DNA of 64,000 bases from Porticoccus sp905181945 (GTDB lineage: Bacteria; Pseudomonadota; Gammaproteobacteria; Pseudomonadales; Porticoccaceae): NCBI RefSeq assembly GCF_047729555.1, contig NZ_CP159825.1, positions 868,001-932,000 of the forward strand, read 5' to 3'. A model generated the notes under the pieces. It saw only the letters and a program-made list of their open reading frames with translations, did no database searches and was not told the origin of the DNA. A program made the translations under genes and the position numbers. Shown piece by piece: positions 32,170 to 42,374 of the stretch (position 1 is its first letter; each line of letters starts with the position of its first letter).

Positions 32170-32243
32170 TGGAGGCGCGGGTCGGAATCGAACCGGCGTA
32201 CACTGAGTTGCAGTCAGCTGCATGACCACTCTGCCACCGCGCC
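32170..32243 (-). tRNA. tRNA-Cys (GCA anticodon)
   Basis: The complement starts GGCGCGGTGGCAGAGTGGTC and ends CCGCGCC plus U and encoded CCA. The anticodon loop CTGCAAC gives GCA. The T loop GGTTCGATTCC is present and the stems pair. Position between pgsA and tRNA-Leu is the common gammaproteobacterial order. Confidence 0.96.
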
Positions 32244-32330
32244 TTTTGGAGGCAGAATTGTACCCGAGAGGCTCATTAAAGAATAGTCTGAAGCTGCACT
32301 AATACGACAATAAACTCAAAGAAAATATAT

Positions 32331-32900
32331 TTAATCCTGCGAATCAGGCATTGAAGATAGCTCTGGCCATGCGGCACGAAGGTAAATAACCATCGTCCAT
32401 AAAGTAAGAACAGCTGCGATATACAGCAGTATGGTGCCTAATATATCCCATTCAGGATGTTTGGTCGGATCTGCAGCAAGAAGCACTGTGATCGCAATCA
32501 TCTGAAGGGCGGTCTTAATTTTTCCCAAATAATTTACAGCCACACTGGTTCGCTTTCCAAGCTCCGCCATCCACTCGCGCAGTGCAGATATTATAATTTC
32601 TCGGCTCACTATCACTAGTGCAGGAAGAGCAAATAGCAACGTTGCGTGAACCTGAACCAGTACAAGCAATGCGGCCGAAACAATCAACTTGTCTGCAACA
32701 GGATCCAAAAAAGCGCCAAATGGCGTGTGCTGATCAAGCTTTCTCGCTAAGTAGCCATCTAACCAATCAGTCGCTGCTGCAATACCAAAAATAGAGGCGG
32801 CAGTAATATGCTTCCACTCCCAGGGAAGATAAAAAACAACTACAAACACTGGGATCAGTAAAATACGCAGGAGCGTTAATATATTTGGCAAATTCCACAT
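32331..32900 (-). CDS. pgsA: CDP-diacylglycerol-glycerol-3-phosphate 3-phosphatidyltransferase
   Basis: A 189-residue inner-membrane enzyme that makes phosphatidylglycerophosphate, the committed step to phosphatidylglycerol and cardiolipin. The CDP-alcohol phosphotransferase signature is complete: TDWLDGYLARKLDQHTPFG followed by FLDPVADK. Several hydrophobic helices surround it (MWNLPNILTLLRILLIPVF at the N-terminus). Length matches the family. It follows uvrC by 41 bases and precedes the tRNA genes, the classical uvrC-pgsA-tRNA order. Confidence 0.96.
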   Translation of the reverse strand: MWNLPNILTLLRILLIPVFVVVFYLPWEWKHITAASIFGIAAATDWLDGYLARKLDQHTPFGAFLDPVADKLIVSAALLVLVQVHATLLFALPALVIVSREIIISALREWMAELGKRTSVAVNYLGKIKTALQMIAITVLLAADPTKHPEWDILGTILLYIAAVLTLWTMVIYLRAAWPELSSMPDSQD

Positions 32901-32941
32901 ATTTTGACTACCGAAAAAATCAGGAGGATAAAAGTAACAAC

Positions 32942-34816
32942 TTATTCATTATGCAGGATACTGTAAATAGATTCAGCTACCTTTTTACTTATGCTTGGAA
33001 CACGCATAAGCTCTGCGACGCTCGCTCGCTTAACCTCATTAATATCGCCAAAAAAACGCAACAATTCACGCCGACGCTTAGGGCCAACACCTTCTATTTC
33101 CTCCAGGCTTGAAGTTTTTCGTTTTTTGTCCCTTCGCTGCCTATGGCCAGTGATAGCAAATCGATGCGCCTCATCCCTAATTTGTTGAATTAACAATAAT
33201 GCGGCAGAATCACTTTCCAGGACTAATTCTGTATAGTCATTTTTAGCATCTATGATGCCTTCCGAGCCTAATGAAGGGGCAAGTAAAAGCGTCTCAAAGC
33301 CAGATTTTCTGGTTCTCCCCTTACCCACTCCGACAATTTCAACTCCGATAACACCTAGCTCCTCAAGAACATTGGCCGCTTTTTTTAACTGGCCCAAGCC
33401 ACCGTCTATCAACAAAATATCTGGCAACTTTTCTTCACCTTTTTGTAATCGCTTGTAGCGTCTAGTTAATGCCTGCTCCATAGCGGCATAGTCATCTCCC
33501 GCTGTTATATCTTTAATGTTAAAACGGCGATAATCTGACTTGAGAGGGCCATTAGTATCAAAAACAACACAGGAGGCCACCGTTGCTTCTCCGCTGCTAT
33601 GACTAATGTCGAAGCACTCAAGCCGGCCTGGTAGCTCTTGCAGGTTGAGCAATTTTTGTAGAGCTTCAAATTTTTGTAGCAAATTTTGTTTGGAGATAAT
33701 GAGACTTTTAAGATTTTGATTGGCTGTTTGTTCTGCCAGCTCAATCCACTTTTTTCTGATAGCTCGACTTCTACACTTAAACTCAATTTTATATCCAGCA
33801 ACAGAAGAGACGGCTGAGGCAAAAAGCTCGCTATCATCGAGTTTAGCATTTACGACAATTTCTTTTGGAAAATCCCCTTTTCCACCATCTCGCAGATAAT
33901 ATTGTGGGATAAAATGCTCTAGGATTTCTCCCGGAGAGGTCGCCAATGGGACGCGTGGATAAAACGTTCTACTGCCTAAAATTCTCCCCTGTCGAATATA
34001 CAGGATATGGATACAGCCCTGTGAGCCGTCCTGAGAAGCTGCTACGATATCAATATTCTTGTTGCCTGACTCAACGACTTGCTCTGCCTGTATTTTTCTT
34101 AATGCGGTGATTTGGTCTCGCAAAATGGCAGCATGCTCAAAATTTAAATTCTTTGAGGACCAGTCCATTTCTACTTCAAATTTTTTGATGAGATTATCGC
34201 TTTTCCCCTCAAGAAACATTTTAGTATAATCGACGTCTTGATGATAACTTTCAGGCGTTACTAGATCGACACAAGGTGCCGTACAGCGCTTAATTTGATA
34301 CTGCAAACAAGGCCGAGTACGATTTTTAAAAAAACTATCCTCGCATTGTCTGACCTTAAATGTTTTTTGCAAAAAACTCATACTTTCGCGTACGGCCTGA
34401 ACGCTAGGGAAAGGACCAAAATAACTACCTAGTCGCCTCTTGCTTCCACGATGGAATGCTAATTGCGGATATTTATCTTGATCTGAAAGGAATATATACG
34501 GGTAAGACTTATCATCCCTCAACAAGATATTATAAGGAGGTAAATTTTGCTTAATAAGGTTCTGTTCAAGCAACAAGGCTTCGATTTCTGTCTGCGTCAC
34601 CGTCACATCAATGGTGATGATACGATTTACTAATGCCTGGGTCTTTATTGATAGGCCTGTTTTAGAGAAGTAACTGGCCACACGTTTCCGTAAATTCTTT
34701 GCTTTTCCTATATAAAGAATTGCTCCGTTCTCACCTAGCATTTGATAAATGCCTGGTCTTTGGGTGAGCCCTTTTAAGAAAGACTGCGCATCAAACGACG
34801 GACTATCGGTAGTCAT
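32942..34816 (-). CDS. uvrC: UvrABC excinuclease subunit C
   Basis: A 624-residue repair nuclease that makes both incisions around lesions. In order: the GIY-YIG domain for the 3' cut (GIYQMLGENGAILYIGKAKN at residue 17), the Cys-rich CLQYQIKRCTAPC segment, the UvrB-interacting helix hairpin (DNLIKKFEVEMDWSSKNLNF), the RNase H-like domain for the 5' cut (LECFDISHSSGEATVAS, DILLIDGGLGQL) and a C-terminal helix-hairpin-helix pair (EEIEGVGPKRRRELL). Complete. Confidence 0.97.
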   Translation of the reverse strand: MTTDSPSFDAQSFLKGLTQRPGIYQMLGENGAILYIGKAKNLRKRVASYFSKTGLSIKTQALVNRIITIDVTVTQTEIEALLLEQNLIKQNLPPYNILLRDDKSYPYIFLSDQDKYPQLAFHRGSKRRLGSYFGPFPSVQAVRESMSFLQKTFKVRQCEDSFFKNRTRPCLQYQIKRCTAPCVDLVTPESYHQDVDYTKMFLEGKSDNLIKKFEVEMDWSSKNLNFEHAAILRDQITALRKIQAEQVVESGNKNIDIVAASQDGSQGCIHILYIRQGRILGSRTFYPRVPLATSPGEILEHFIPQYYLRDGGKGDFPKEIVVNAKLDDSELFASAVSSVAGYKIEFKCRSRAIRKKWIELAEQTANQNLKSLIISKQNLLQKFEALQKLLNLQELPGRLECFDISHSSGEATVASCVVFDTNGPLKSDYRRFNIKDITAGDDYAAMEQALTRRYKRLQKGEEKLPDILLIDGGLGQLKKAANVLEELGVIGVEIVGVGKGRTRKSGFETLLLAPSLGSEGIIDAKNDYTELVLESDSAALLLIQQIRDEAHRFAITGHRQRRDKKRKTSSLEEIEGVGPKRRRELLRFFGDINEVKRASVAELMRVPSISKKVAESIYSILHNE

Positions 34817-34818
34817 GG

Positions 34819-35871
34819 CTATTGGTACACTCTTGGTTCAATTTCTAATGCAATACCAAATTTCTCTAAAACAGACGCCTGAATATCTGATGCTAAAGAT
34901 AAGAGTTCATACCCAGATCCACCTAAATTGACAAGCACAAGAGCTTGTTGGTCATGTACCCCCACTCCATTTCTTTGGAACCCCTTCCATCCAGCTTTTT
35001 CGATCAAATAACCTGCGGCAATCTTCATGTTGCCATTATATAAATCATAGCTAGTTATATCTGGATACTCTTTTTTCAACGCAGTTTCAGCCTCCAAACT
35101 AATCACCGGATTCTTAAAAAAACTACCTGCATTGGGAATAATGGCAGGGTCAGGAAGCTTAGAACGACGAATAGAGGACACGATATCGGAGATCATTTTT
35201 GGGGTTAAAATTTCATGGAAGCTCTGGCCATGCTTCATCTGCAGTTGCGTGTGAAGCTTCATTAAAGCCTGCTTAAGCGCCGGGTATTCAATACAAATGT
35301 CTGGTTTAGCCGAAAGACGGAAACTCACTGCTGTGATGATATATTCATCTTGGCCTGATTGCTTGAAGAAGCTATCTCGATAGCCAAACTGACAGTCACT
35401 CAAATCCATTCTTCTCACATCGCCTGTTGCCTTATGTGTCACCTCAAGGGAATCAAATCTCTCGCTCAATTCAACCCCATACGCACCAATATTCTGAATC
35501 GGTGCGGCACCCACACAGCCGGGTATCAATGATAGGTTTTCAAGGCCATTCCAGCCCATTTCAAGAGTTTTTAGTACCAATTGATGCCAATTTTCACCAG
35601 CACCCACCTTGATCACCAGATCATCTTCTTTCTGAGAAGTTAACTCAATGCCCAGTATTGATATATGAACAACTAGCCCGGCTAGATCTCCAACCAATAA
35701 GACATTGCTGCCCGCCCCCAATATAATAATTGACTGTTTGTGCTTTTTTCCCCAAGCAAGCGCTTCGGATAATTCAGCTTGCGAAGAAACAGAACAAAAA
35801 TATTCTGCTGTTGATGGGAGAGCGAACGTATTGTATTTTTGAAGAGAGACTTTTTTGGTAATTTGCAGCAT
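34819..35871 (-). CDS. murB: UDP-N-acetylenolpyruvoylglucosamine reductase
   Basis: A 350-residue cytoplasmic FAD enzyme of peptidoglycan precursor synthesis that reduces the enolpyruvyl group of UDP-GlcNAc-enolpyruvate with NADPH. Seen: the FAD-binding region IILGAGSNVLLVGDL, NIGAYGVELSERF, YRDSFFK, the catalytic serine in NAGSFFKNPVIS, and the C-terminal EIEPRVYQ with the active-site Glu. Length fits the type I (E. coli) enzyme. It overlaps by one base the phosphatase gene upstream and ends 2 bases before uvrC begins. Confidence 0.96.
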   Translation of the reverse strand: MLQITKKVSLQKYNTFALPSTAEYFCSVSSQAELSEALAWGKKHKQSIIILGAGSNVLLVGDLAGLVVHISILGIELTSQKEDDLVIKVGAGENWHQLVLKTLEMGWNGLENLSLIPGCVGAAPIQNIGAYGVELSERFDSLEVTHKATGDVRRMDLSDCQFGYRDSFFKQSGQDEYIITAVSFRLSAKPDICIEYPALKQALMKLHTQLQMKHGQSFHEILTPKMISDIVSSIRRSKLPDPAIIPNAGSFFKNPVISLEAETALKKEYPDITSYDLYNGNMKIAAGYLIEKAGWKGFQRNGVGVHDQQALVLVNLGGSGYELLSLASDIQASVLEKFGIALEIEPRVYQ

Positions 35872-36350
35872 CAGGCTAGCTGCCCAGATAAATGCTCAAA
35901 CAAACCATTAGAAGCATCTTCAATAAGATCTAGCACCTCTTCGAAGCCTTCTTTTCCGCCAGTATATGGATCAGGAACTTCTTTTTTTTCACTGCGGCTA
36001 TAGTCTAGAAATAATCCCAGATGGCCCACAAATTGTGGCGGGGTCATTACCTTTAAATCTAAAAGATTCTGCTTATCCATCGCCAACACATAATCAAATT
36101 CACTAAAATCTTCTGGCTTTACTTGGCGTGCCCTCAATTGTGTAAGATCGTAACCATGCTGAAAAGCTGCTTCACAGGCCCTAGGGTCTGGGGCTCGTCC
36201 TATATGCCAATCTCCTGTTCCAGCAGAATCTACAATAATTTTGTGCTGCAAGCCCTCATCGATGATTTTTTTTTCAAAAATAGCATGCGCGGTGGGTGAT
36301 CGGCATATATTGCCAAGACACACGAATAACACTCTGATGGGTTCTTTCAC
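35871..36350 (-). CDS. Low-molecular-weight protein tyrosine phosphatase
   Basis: A 159-residue phosphatase with P-loop VCLGNICRSPTA near the N-terminus (Cys nucleophile and Arg) and the general acid loop VPDPYTGG. LMW phosphatases dephosphorylate tyrosine kinases and other proteins. In this genomic setting (kdsB upstream, murB downstream) it is a conserved neighbour in Pseudomonas-like genomes with an uncertain envelope role. Complete. Confidence 0.93.
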   Translation of the reverse strand: MKEPIRVLFVCLGNICRSPTAHAIFEKKIIDEGLQHKIIVDSAGTGDWHIGRAPDPRACEAAFQHGYDLTQLRARQVKPEDFSEFDYVLAMDKQNLLDLKVMTPPQFVGHLGLFLDYSRSEKKEVPDPYTGGKEGFEEVLDLIEDASNGLFEHLSGQLA

Positions 36351-36360
36351 TAACTCTAAC

Positions 36361-37125
36361 CTATGATGATTTTTTTAGTAGACTAATTAGGTGTTGCAAA
36401 TCTTCCTCTGTATCAATACCGTTAGGTACATGGGAAGTCGCCTGTCCTACGTGTATTCTTTCTCCGTACCACATAAATCGTAACTGTTCTAAAAATTCCA
36501 ATTTTTCAATAGGGGCTGCCGGCCAACAGACGAATTGGTTCAGCATTGATACTCGGTAGGCATATATGCCTATGTGGCGCATAGGATTAAAAATTGACGA
36601 TGCTCCACCAGCATTAACATCTGTTATTTCGCGGCGATGCGGTATTGATGCGCGACTAAAATATAATGCCAAACCATTATTATCCGTTACCACTTTAACC
36701 ACGTGAGAGCTAACAAGATCAGCGTCAATATCAATAGGATCGCAGAGAGTCGCCACTCCCGCCAAAGAATTCGTCGCCAAATTATCAGCCACCTGGTTGA
36801 TTGCTTCAGGAGGAATCAGCGGTTCATCTCCCTGAACGTTGACAACAATATGATCGGCAGGCAGCTCGAGCTTTTCTGCCACCTCTTGTAATCTATCCGT
36901 TCCAGACTGATGATCTGCTAATGTCATGGCAGCTTGGCCACCAAAACTCACCACGTGGTCAAATATTCTTTGATCATCTGTGGCCACAATAATCTGATTA
37001 GCATTACTTTTTTGAGCCTGGGTATATACCCGCTGGATCATTGTCATTCCAGCGATATCCATAAGAGGCTTCCCTGGTAATCTTGAGGAGTCATAACGGG
37101 CAGGGATAATAACTGTAAAATTCAT
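36361..37125 (-). CDS. kdsB: 3-deoxy-manno-octulosonate cytidylyltransferase
   Basis: A 254-residue enzyme that activates Kdo as CMP-Kdo for the lipid A core. The nucleotidyltransferase signature IIPARYDSSRLPGKPL is at the N-terminus; ATDDQRIFDHV, VVNVQGDEPLIP and HIGIYAYRVSML are typical KdsB stretches. Length matches the family. It lies between lpxK and the phosphatase gene, so Kdo activation is next to the lipid A 4'-kinase. The small Trm112-like gene often found between lpxK and kdsB is absent: the gap is only 64 bases. Confidence 0.97.
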   Translation of the reverse strand: MNFTVIIPARYDSSRLPGKPLMDIAGMTMIQRVYTQAQKSNANQIIVATDDQRIFDHVVSFGGQAAMTLADHQSGTDRLQEVAEKLELPADHIVVNVQGDEPLIPPEAINQVADNLATNSLAGVATLCDPIDIDADLVSSHVVKVVTDNNGLALYFSRASIPHRREITDVNAGGASSIFNPMRHIGIYAYRVSMLNQFVCWPAAPIEKLEFLEQLRFMWYGERIHVGQATSHVPNGIDTEEDLQHLISLLKKSS

Positions 37126-37189
37126 ACTACTTACACTCTGCTTTGGTTAAAAATTTAACTTCTACCAGCCTTCTAATTTTTGCAAAAAT

Positions 37190-38254
37190 TCAAGACTTTA
37201 GCTCACGCAATTGCTCTAATAGACCCTTTAAGAACAAGGAATCAGGCACAGCCTGCACATCCATTACCCAAATTTTATCATTGATTATATGTGTGCATTT
37301 TACTGCATCTTTTGCAGTAATGATGATCGGCCAGTCGTCTTGGAAAGCAAACTCTTCACCACTAAAATTATGATGATCAGGCCAATGATGGAGCTGAGGA
37401 TCAAGACCTAAGCTCCCTAGAGTATCTCTAAATCTCTCAGGGCTACCAATGCCTGCAACTGCATGAACCTGTAGACCGTATCCCCAGTCTTTAAACCATA
37501 TCTTCCCTGGCTGGTTGAGATCGAATAAACCTGTCACTGGCAAAACCTCGTCAGAATTTAACTGCCTTAGTTGGATTGGCTCAATAGCAAATGAGGTGCT
37601 ATTTTGCAAAGAAGCTGTCTTGCGATCCTTGGTTTTGTCCAGCAAATCAGAAGTTGTCATATTTGTTAAAACGAAGTCTACTTCCTTTAATCTTTTTACC
37701 GGCTCCCTTAGGGGGCCGGCTGGTAAACACTGTCCATTGCCAAATTGCCTCTTTCCGTCCACTACAGCAATTTCTATATCTCTAGGTAGACGGTAATGTT
37801 GCAACCCGTCATCGCTCAAAATCAAATCACAATTTGTCTTTTCAAGCAGAAATATGGCCGCCCGGTAACGGTCAGGATCAACCACAACAGGACATATATT
37901 TGCCAATAACAATGACTCATCTCCAACGCTCAAGGGCGAGCAATTGGTTGTCACCAGCAAAGGATACCGAGAAGCTCTTCCTCCATATCCCCGACTAATA
38001 ACTCCAGGGTGGTATCCCTGCTCTTGCAACCAATGAGCGAGTGCCGCTACCAATGGGGTCTTTCCAGTGCCGCCGACACTTATGTTTCCCACTACAACCA
38101 CAGGAACGGTTAACGGAGGATTTGGCACTAGTCTAGCTTGATATAAACGACGCACGCCAGCCAGTAACCGAAACAACCATGAGAAAGGGACCAGTAAAAG
38201 TATCCAGCTCAAGTGTCGACTCCAGGCTTTTTCAAGCATGAGAGAAAGTCTCAT
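37190..38254 (-). CDS. lpxK: Tetraacyldisaccharide 4'-kinase
   Basis: A 354-residue inner-membrane-associated kinase that phosphorylates the 4' position of lipid A disaccharide. The N-terminal hydrophobic segment (WILLLVPFSWLFRLLAGVRR) anchors it; Walker A is NISVGGTGKTPLV; SRGYGG and LILSDDGLQHYRLPRD are family-specific (catalytic Asp); and IIITAKDAVKC lies near the end. Starts 1 base after msbA ends, so translated from one mRNA with it. Confidence 0.97.
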   Translation of the reverse strand: MRLSLMLEKAWSRHLSWILLLVPFSWLFRLLAGVRRLYQARLVPNPPLTVPVVVVGNISVGGTGKTPLVAALAHWLQEQGYHPGVISRGYGGRASRYPLLVTTNCSPLSVGDESLLLANICPVVVDPDRYRAAIFLLEKTNCDLILSDDGLQHYRLPRDIEIAVVDGKRQFGNGQCLPAGPLREPVKRLKEVDFVLTNMTTSDLLDKTKDRKTASLQNSTSFAIEPIQLRQLNSDEVLPVTGLFDLNQPGKIWFKDWGYGLQVHAVAGIGSPERFRDTLGSLGLDPQLHHWPDHHNFSGEEFAFQDDWPIIITAKDAVKCTHIINDKIWVMDVQAVPDSLFLKGLLEQLRELKS

Positions 38255-40141
38255 CTATTGTAATTTTCCATCACCAGGAGGACTCTTTTGCTCTATAGTG
38301 ATCTTATTGTGCAGTTTGGCGTAATGGCCATTCAGTTCCAGCAGCTCTGCATGTTTTCCCTGCTCGACAATCTTTCCTTTGCTCATGGTCAAAATTCTAT
38401 CTGCATTTTCTATTGTTGTAAGCCGGTGAGCGATAACAAATGTAGTGCACCCTCGCATAATCCCCTCTAACGCTTCTTGTATGTAGCGCTCTGTCTGCGA
38501 ATCTAGTGCTGATGTTGCCTCATCGAGTATCAATATCGGTGCATCTTTTAGGATCGCCCTAGCAATAGCTAAGCGCTGGCGCTGCCCTCCGGATAGTTTT
38601 ACGCCTTGATCGCCAATGATGGTATCAAAGCCCTGGGGTAACTGCTCAATAAACTCTAAAGCGTGCGCTGCTTTGGTGGCATTTCTAACTTCCTTTTCTG
38701 AGCATTTCGCTAAAGCGCCATAGGCAATATTATTATAGATAGAGTCATTAAACAGATTTACTTTTTGAGAAACTAGCGCCATATGGCTCCGCAAATTCTC
38801 AAGCTTATAGCTTTTTAAATCTTTACCATCCAGAGTGATTTTTCCGCTACCCATCTCATAAAAACGCGGAATCATACTCACTAGTGTGCTTTTACCACTA
38901 CCAGAGCGACCAACAATAGCAACTGTCTCGCCCGCCTGTACGCTGAAATTTATCCCGTTAAGCACATTTTTTTCGTTAGCGGCATATGCAAAATTGACGT
39001 TCGTGAATTCAAACTGTCCGTCAACTTGATTTTTCTCAAGGACGCCCTCATCAACCTCCTCACTTGTGTCAAGGGTGGCAAACAATGTTCCAGCTGCGGC
39101 GATTCCTTGCTGAATTTTACTATTTATTCCCGACAGCGCGCGAATAGGCTTAGCGAGCAACGCGGCTGATGCCAAAAACTTCACGAAATCACCACCACTC
39201 ATTTGTGACAAAACACTGGGGTCAAGAACAAGCCACATCAAAAATGAAAGAGAAGCTGCAACTAACAGCTGGATCACTGGGGTACTGATTGACTCTGTCA
39301 CAGATAATTTCATCTGTTGTGTGCGGCTATTCTTACTGGCAGCTTTCATTCGTGTACGCTCGAAATACTTTGCACCATATAAATGCATATCCCTGTAGCC
39401 GCTAACAAGCTCCTGGGTTACTTGGGCCACGTCGCCCATGGATGACTGTATTTTCAAGGCCAGCCTTCTGAAGCGCTTGCTGACAGAGAGGACTATTAGT
39501 CCAATAAGGGGCAGGACGATCATGAAAATTAATGCCAGCCTCCAGTTAAGATAAAACAAGTAACTAATCAAACCGATGACTAGGGCGCCCTCACGAATCA
39601 TTATTTTTAACGCACTTGTAGCGGCTTGAGTGATTTGAGATACCGTATAAGTTGCTCGAGCCACCAAGTGCCCAGTCATGCTGGCATCAAAATAACTAGC
39701 AGGAAGAGAGGTATATTTATTGAAAACATCAACTCTAAGATTGTGTACCAGTATTTGTGATACGTAAGTCATGCAATATCCACCAATAAAAAAAGACACC
39801 CCTCTCACCACAGCAATCAAGATCATGATTAGAGGCACGACCCAGCGGGTATCTATTAACTCACCTTCTTCTGTAAAAACTTCCACTAAAAATACAGTTA
39901 GCCCACCATTTTGCTTAACATTTTCTGGCATAGCCGCCGAATCAGCCGTCAAACCACCAATAGCATTGACGGTGTATCCAAACAGATCAATAAAAGCAAT
40001 CTCCATGGACGAAAAAATAATCAAACCCAAGATACTTAAGAAGAAAATACCGAGGTATCTTTTGACATAAGACAGCAACCTTATGTAAATCTGAAGACTA
40101 GACATTTTTGGGTGCTGCAAATCAGGTTCTTGTTGAGCCAC
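38255..40141 (-). CDS. msbA: Lipid A export ABC transporter, permease/ATPase
   Basis: A 628-residue half-transporter that flips lipid A-core across the inner membrane. Six helices in the first 340 residues are followed by an ATPase domain with Walker A VGRSGSGKSTLVS, Q-loop ALVSQKVNLFND, signature LSGGQRQRLAI, Walker B ILILDEATSALD and the switch His (IAHRLTTIENA). Slightly longer than E. coli MsbA (582), owing to insertions near residues 65-95. First gene of the msbA-lpxK-kdsB-phosphatase-murB-uvrC-pgsA run. Confidence 0.95.
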   Translation of the reverse strand: MAQQEPDLQHPKMSSLQIYIRLLSYVKRYLGIFFLSILGLIIFSSMEIAFIDLFGYTVNAIGGLTADSAAMPENVKQNGGLTVFLVEVFTEEGELIDTRWVVPLIMILIAVVRGVSFFIGGYCMTYVSQILVHNLRVDVFNKYTSLPASYFDASMTGHLVARATYTVSQITQAATSALKIMIREGALVIGLISYLFYLNWRLALIFMIVLPLIGLIVLSVSKRFRRLALKIQSSMGDVAQVTQELVSGYRDMHLYGAKYFERTRMKAASKNSRTQQMKLSVTESISTPVIQLLVAASLSFLMWLVLDPSVLSQMSGGDFVKFLASAALLAKPIRALSGINSKIQQGIAAAGTLFATLDTSEEVDEGVLEKNQVDGQFEFTNVNFAYAANEKNVLNGINFSVQAGETVAIVGRSGSGKSTLVSMIPRFYEMGSGKITLDGKDLKSYKLENLRSHMALVSQKVNLFNDSIYNNIAYGALAKCSEKEVRNATKAAHALEFIEQLPQGFDTIIGDQGVKLSGGQRQRLAIARAILKDAPILILDEATSALDSQTERYIQEALEGIMRGCTTFVIAHRLTTIENADRILTMSKGKIVEQGKHAELLELNGHYAKLHNKITIEQKSPPGDGKLQ

Positions 40142-40402
40142 AATTGCTTCCTAAATTTATGGTACAAAAATTAGTTTACCAAAAGAAAAGCTCATGAGCT
40201 TTTTTAATGCATACTAATACTATCAATTGTTCTTACCGAGAATCAGTTTTTTTAATTATTACATAATTGTATAGGTTCAGTTTTTTTCTCAAAAAAAAGA
40301 TCATATGATAAGTTACATGCTAAAAACATATCGGTCTTAGGTATTGAGGCCATTTAACCTAAAATAGTTTAAAATATTTTTAATAGGGTTTCAGCATTAC
40401 TT

Positions 40403-41596
40403 ATGGCTAAAGACATCAACGCTAGCGGCTCAAAATTTGGGTTGGTACTTTCTGGAGGAGGTGCAAGAGCAGCCTACCAGGCTGGTGTACTCAAAGCCGT
40501 GGCAGAATTACTGCCCCCAGAAACTAGTGACCCCTTTCCGATCATCTGCGGGACCTCAGCTGGTGCGATCAATGCTCTGGCTATTGCTGGCTGTCATGGT
40601 TCAGAAAATCAGCGTACTTTTCAATCTAGAATAAAAAAAATTGAGTCTATTTGGTGTGGGCTGGAGGCCAACAACATTTATAGGTCGGATCTGCTTGGTG
40701 TATTGAAAAATACCCTCATGATATTTTTTTCTATATTCAATAAAAACTATACGCAAAAAAAACCCAAAGCATTGTTAGATAACACGCCTCTTAGGAGGTT
40801 ACTGAACGAGCTGATAGATTTTGAGGCCATCAACGAGTCTATAAATAACAAAAGAATCACAGCTGTAAGCATTACTGCCGTTAGCTACAGCGACGGCAAG
40901 TCAGTCACTTTTTATGATGGAGAAGCAACGCTTCAGCCTTGGGTAAGATCCAGGCGTATAGGGATCCGCTCAAAACTCACCATCGATCACATCATGGCTT
41001 CTACAGCAATCCCTGTCATGTTCCCTACAACTAGAATCATGGGATCCTACTTCGGTGATGGAGCTATTCAGCAACTCAAGCCTATTAGTCCTGCCTTACA
41101 TCTTGGCGCAAATAAAATATTCATTATTGGAGTAAATGACAACTCTTCAAGTGAACCACCTTCGCTGAGTGATGCTACAAATCTGCACATACATAGTCCG
41201 CCGTCCAGCGCAAAAATTATTGGCCACATACTCAATAGCGCCTTTGTAGACGCGATTGACAGCGACCTAGAAACCCTCAGGAACATCAATAGGCTTGCCG
41301 AAATCCTACCTGCTGAAACACGAGAAGCAAAAGGTATTAGTGATCTTCGACCTATTAAGTTTCTAGCCATTTCGCCCTCTAAAAGTATTGGTACTTTGGC
41401 TAGAAACTACTTCAAGGAATTACCTTTAAGTATGCGCTTCTTTTTGAAGATAATGGGCCTAACAACTCGCAGCGAGGGAATAGAGATTGCTAGCTATGTA
41501 ATGTTTTCTAAAGGGTTTTGCAGTAAACTGGTAGAATTAGGCTACCAAGATGGTCTAGCAAAACAGCAAGCCATCACCGAGTTCCTTAAAGAGTGA
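40403..41596 (+). CDS. Patatin-like phospholipase
   Basis: A 397-residue cytoplasmic or membrane-associated lipase of the patatin family. The oxyanion loop FGLVLSGGGARAAYQAG and nucleophile motif CGTSAGAINA (GxSxG) are at the N-terminus; the catalytic Asp is in YFGDGAIQ (DGA). A serine-aspartate dyad of this kind hydrolyses phospholipids or lysophospholipids. A C-terminal extension of about 150 residues lacks obvious motifs. Divergently transcribed from msbA, with 261 bases between them. Confidence 0.9.
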   Translation: MAKDINASGSKFGLVLSGGGARAAYQAGVLKAVAELLPPETSDPFPIICGTSAGAINALAIAGCHGSENQRTFQSRIKKIESIWCGLEANNIYRSDLLGVLKNTLMIFFSIFNKNYTQKKPKALLDNTPLRRLLNELIDFEAINESINNKRITAVSITAVSYSDGKSVTFYDGEATLQPWVRSRRIGIRSKLTIDHIMASTAIPVMFPTTRIMGSYFGDGAIQQLKPISPALHLGANKIFIIGVNDNSSSEPPSLSDATNLHIHSPPSSAKIIGHILNSAFVDAIDSDLETLRNINRLAEILPAETREAKGISDLRPIKFLAISPSKSIGTLARNYFKELPLSMRFFLKIMGLTTRSEGIEIASYVMFSKGFCSKLVELGYQDGLAKQQAITEFLKE

Positions 41597-41717
41597 CCAA
41601 AAATAACAAAAAATCCATTGGCGTATAATATGTTATTACTACGATAGTGGTTGATTTGAAATTTACACATTGTAAAATATATCTAATTAAACATCTCAGC
41701 TAAAAGGAAATATTGCT

Positions 41718-42368
41718 ATGGCTTTAGAACAATCAATCGTCTCTGGTTCGTTAAATCCAGCAGCAGTAAAGGTGCTGCGTAATACCTATACTCTGCTATC
41801 GCTGACCTTGGTATTTAGTGCCGCTATGTGTGCAGTAGCAATGGCCGTCAATGCACCCTACATGGGTCTATGGATGCTTATTCCATACATAGGTTGCCTG
41901 TGGATGGTGGAGAAAAACAAAAATAGCACGGCAGGCTTGTTTTGGGTTTTTGCACTAACTGGGTGGATGGGGTTCACTCTCGGCCCAATAATAAACTTCT
42001 ATCTCTCAACCTCTGGCCCTCAGCTAATCTTAACGGCCTTAGGTGGAACTGCGCTTATCTTCTTCGCCTGCTCTTCCTATGTCCTTGTTACCAAAAAGGA
42101 GTTGTCTTTCATGGGCGGATTTCTGATGACAGGCATGATTATCGCGTTCATTGCCGCGATTGCGAACGTCTTCCTTCAGATTCAAGGATTATCTTTGGTG
42201 CTTTCTTGTATATTCCTGCTGATCGCATCAGGTGTCATCATGTGGCAAACCAGCGCCATCATCCATGGCGGTGAGCGCAACTACATTTCTGCTACCGTTA
42301 CTTTGTATTTGATGCTTTATAATATATTTGTCAGCCTGCTGCATCTCATAGGAATGCGTGATGACTAA
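41718..42368 (+). CDS. yccA: Bax inhibitor-1/YccA family membrane protein
   Basis: A 216-residue inner-membrane protein with seven hydrophobic helices. MALEQSIVSGSLNPAAVKVL and the RNTYTLLSLTLVFSAAM start are typical of YccA, a substrate and modulator of the FtsH protease. AAAGGA lies 9 bases before the ATG. Length matches the family (about 220). It is followed 6 bases later by tusE, an arrangement shared with E. coli and Pseudomonas. Confidence 0.92.
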   Translation: MALEQSIVSGSLNPAAVKVLRNTYTLLSLTLVFSAAMCAVAMAVNAPYMGLWMLIPYIGCLWMVEKNKNSTAGLFWVFALTGWMGFTLGPIINFYLSTSGPQLILTALGGTALIFFACSSYVLVTKKELSFMGGFLMTGMIIAFIAAIANVFLQIQGLSLVLSCIFLLIASGVIMWQTSAIIHGGERNYISATVTLYLMLYNIFVSLLHLIGMRDD

Positions 42369-42374
42369 CGATGT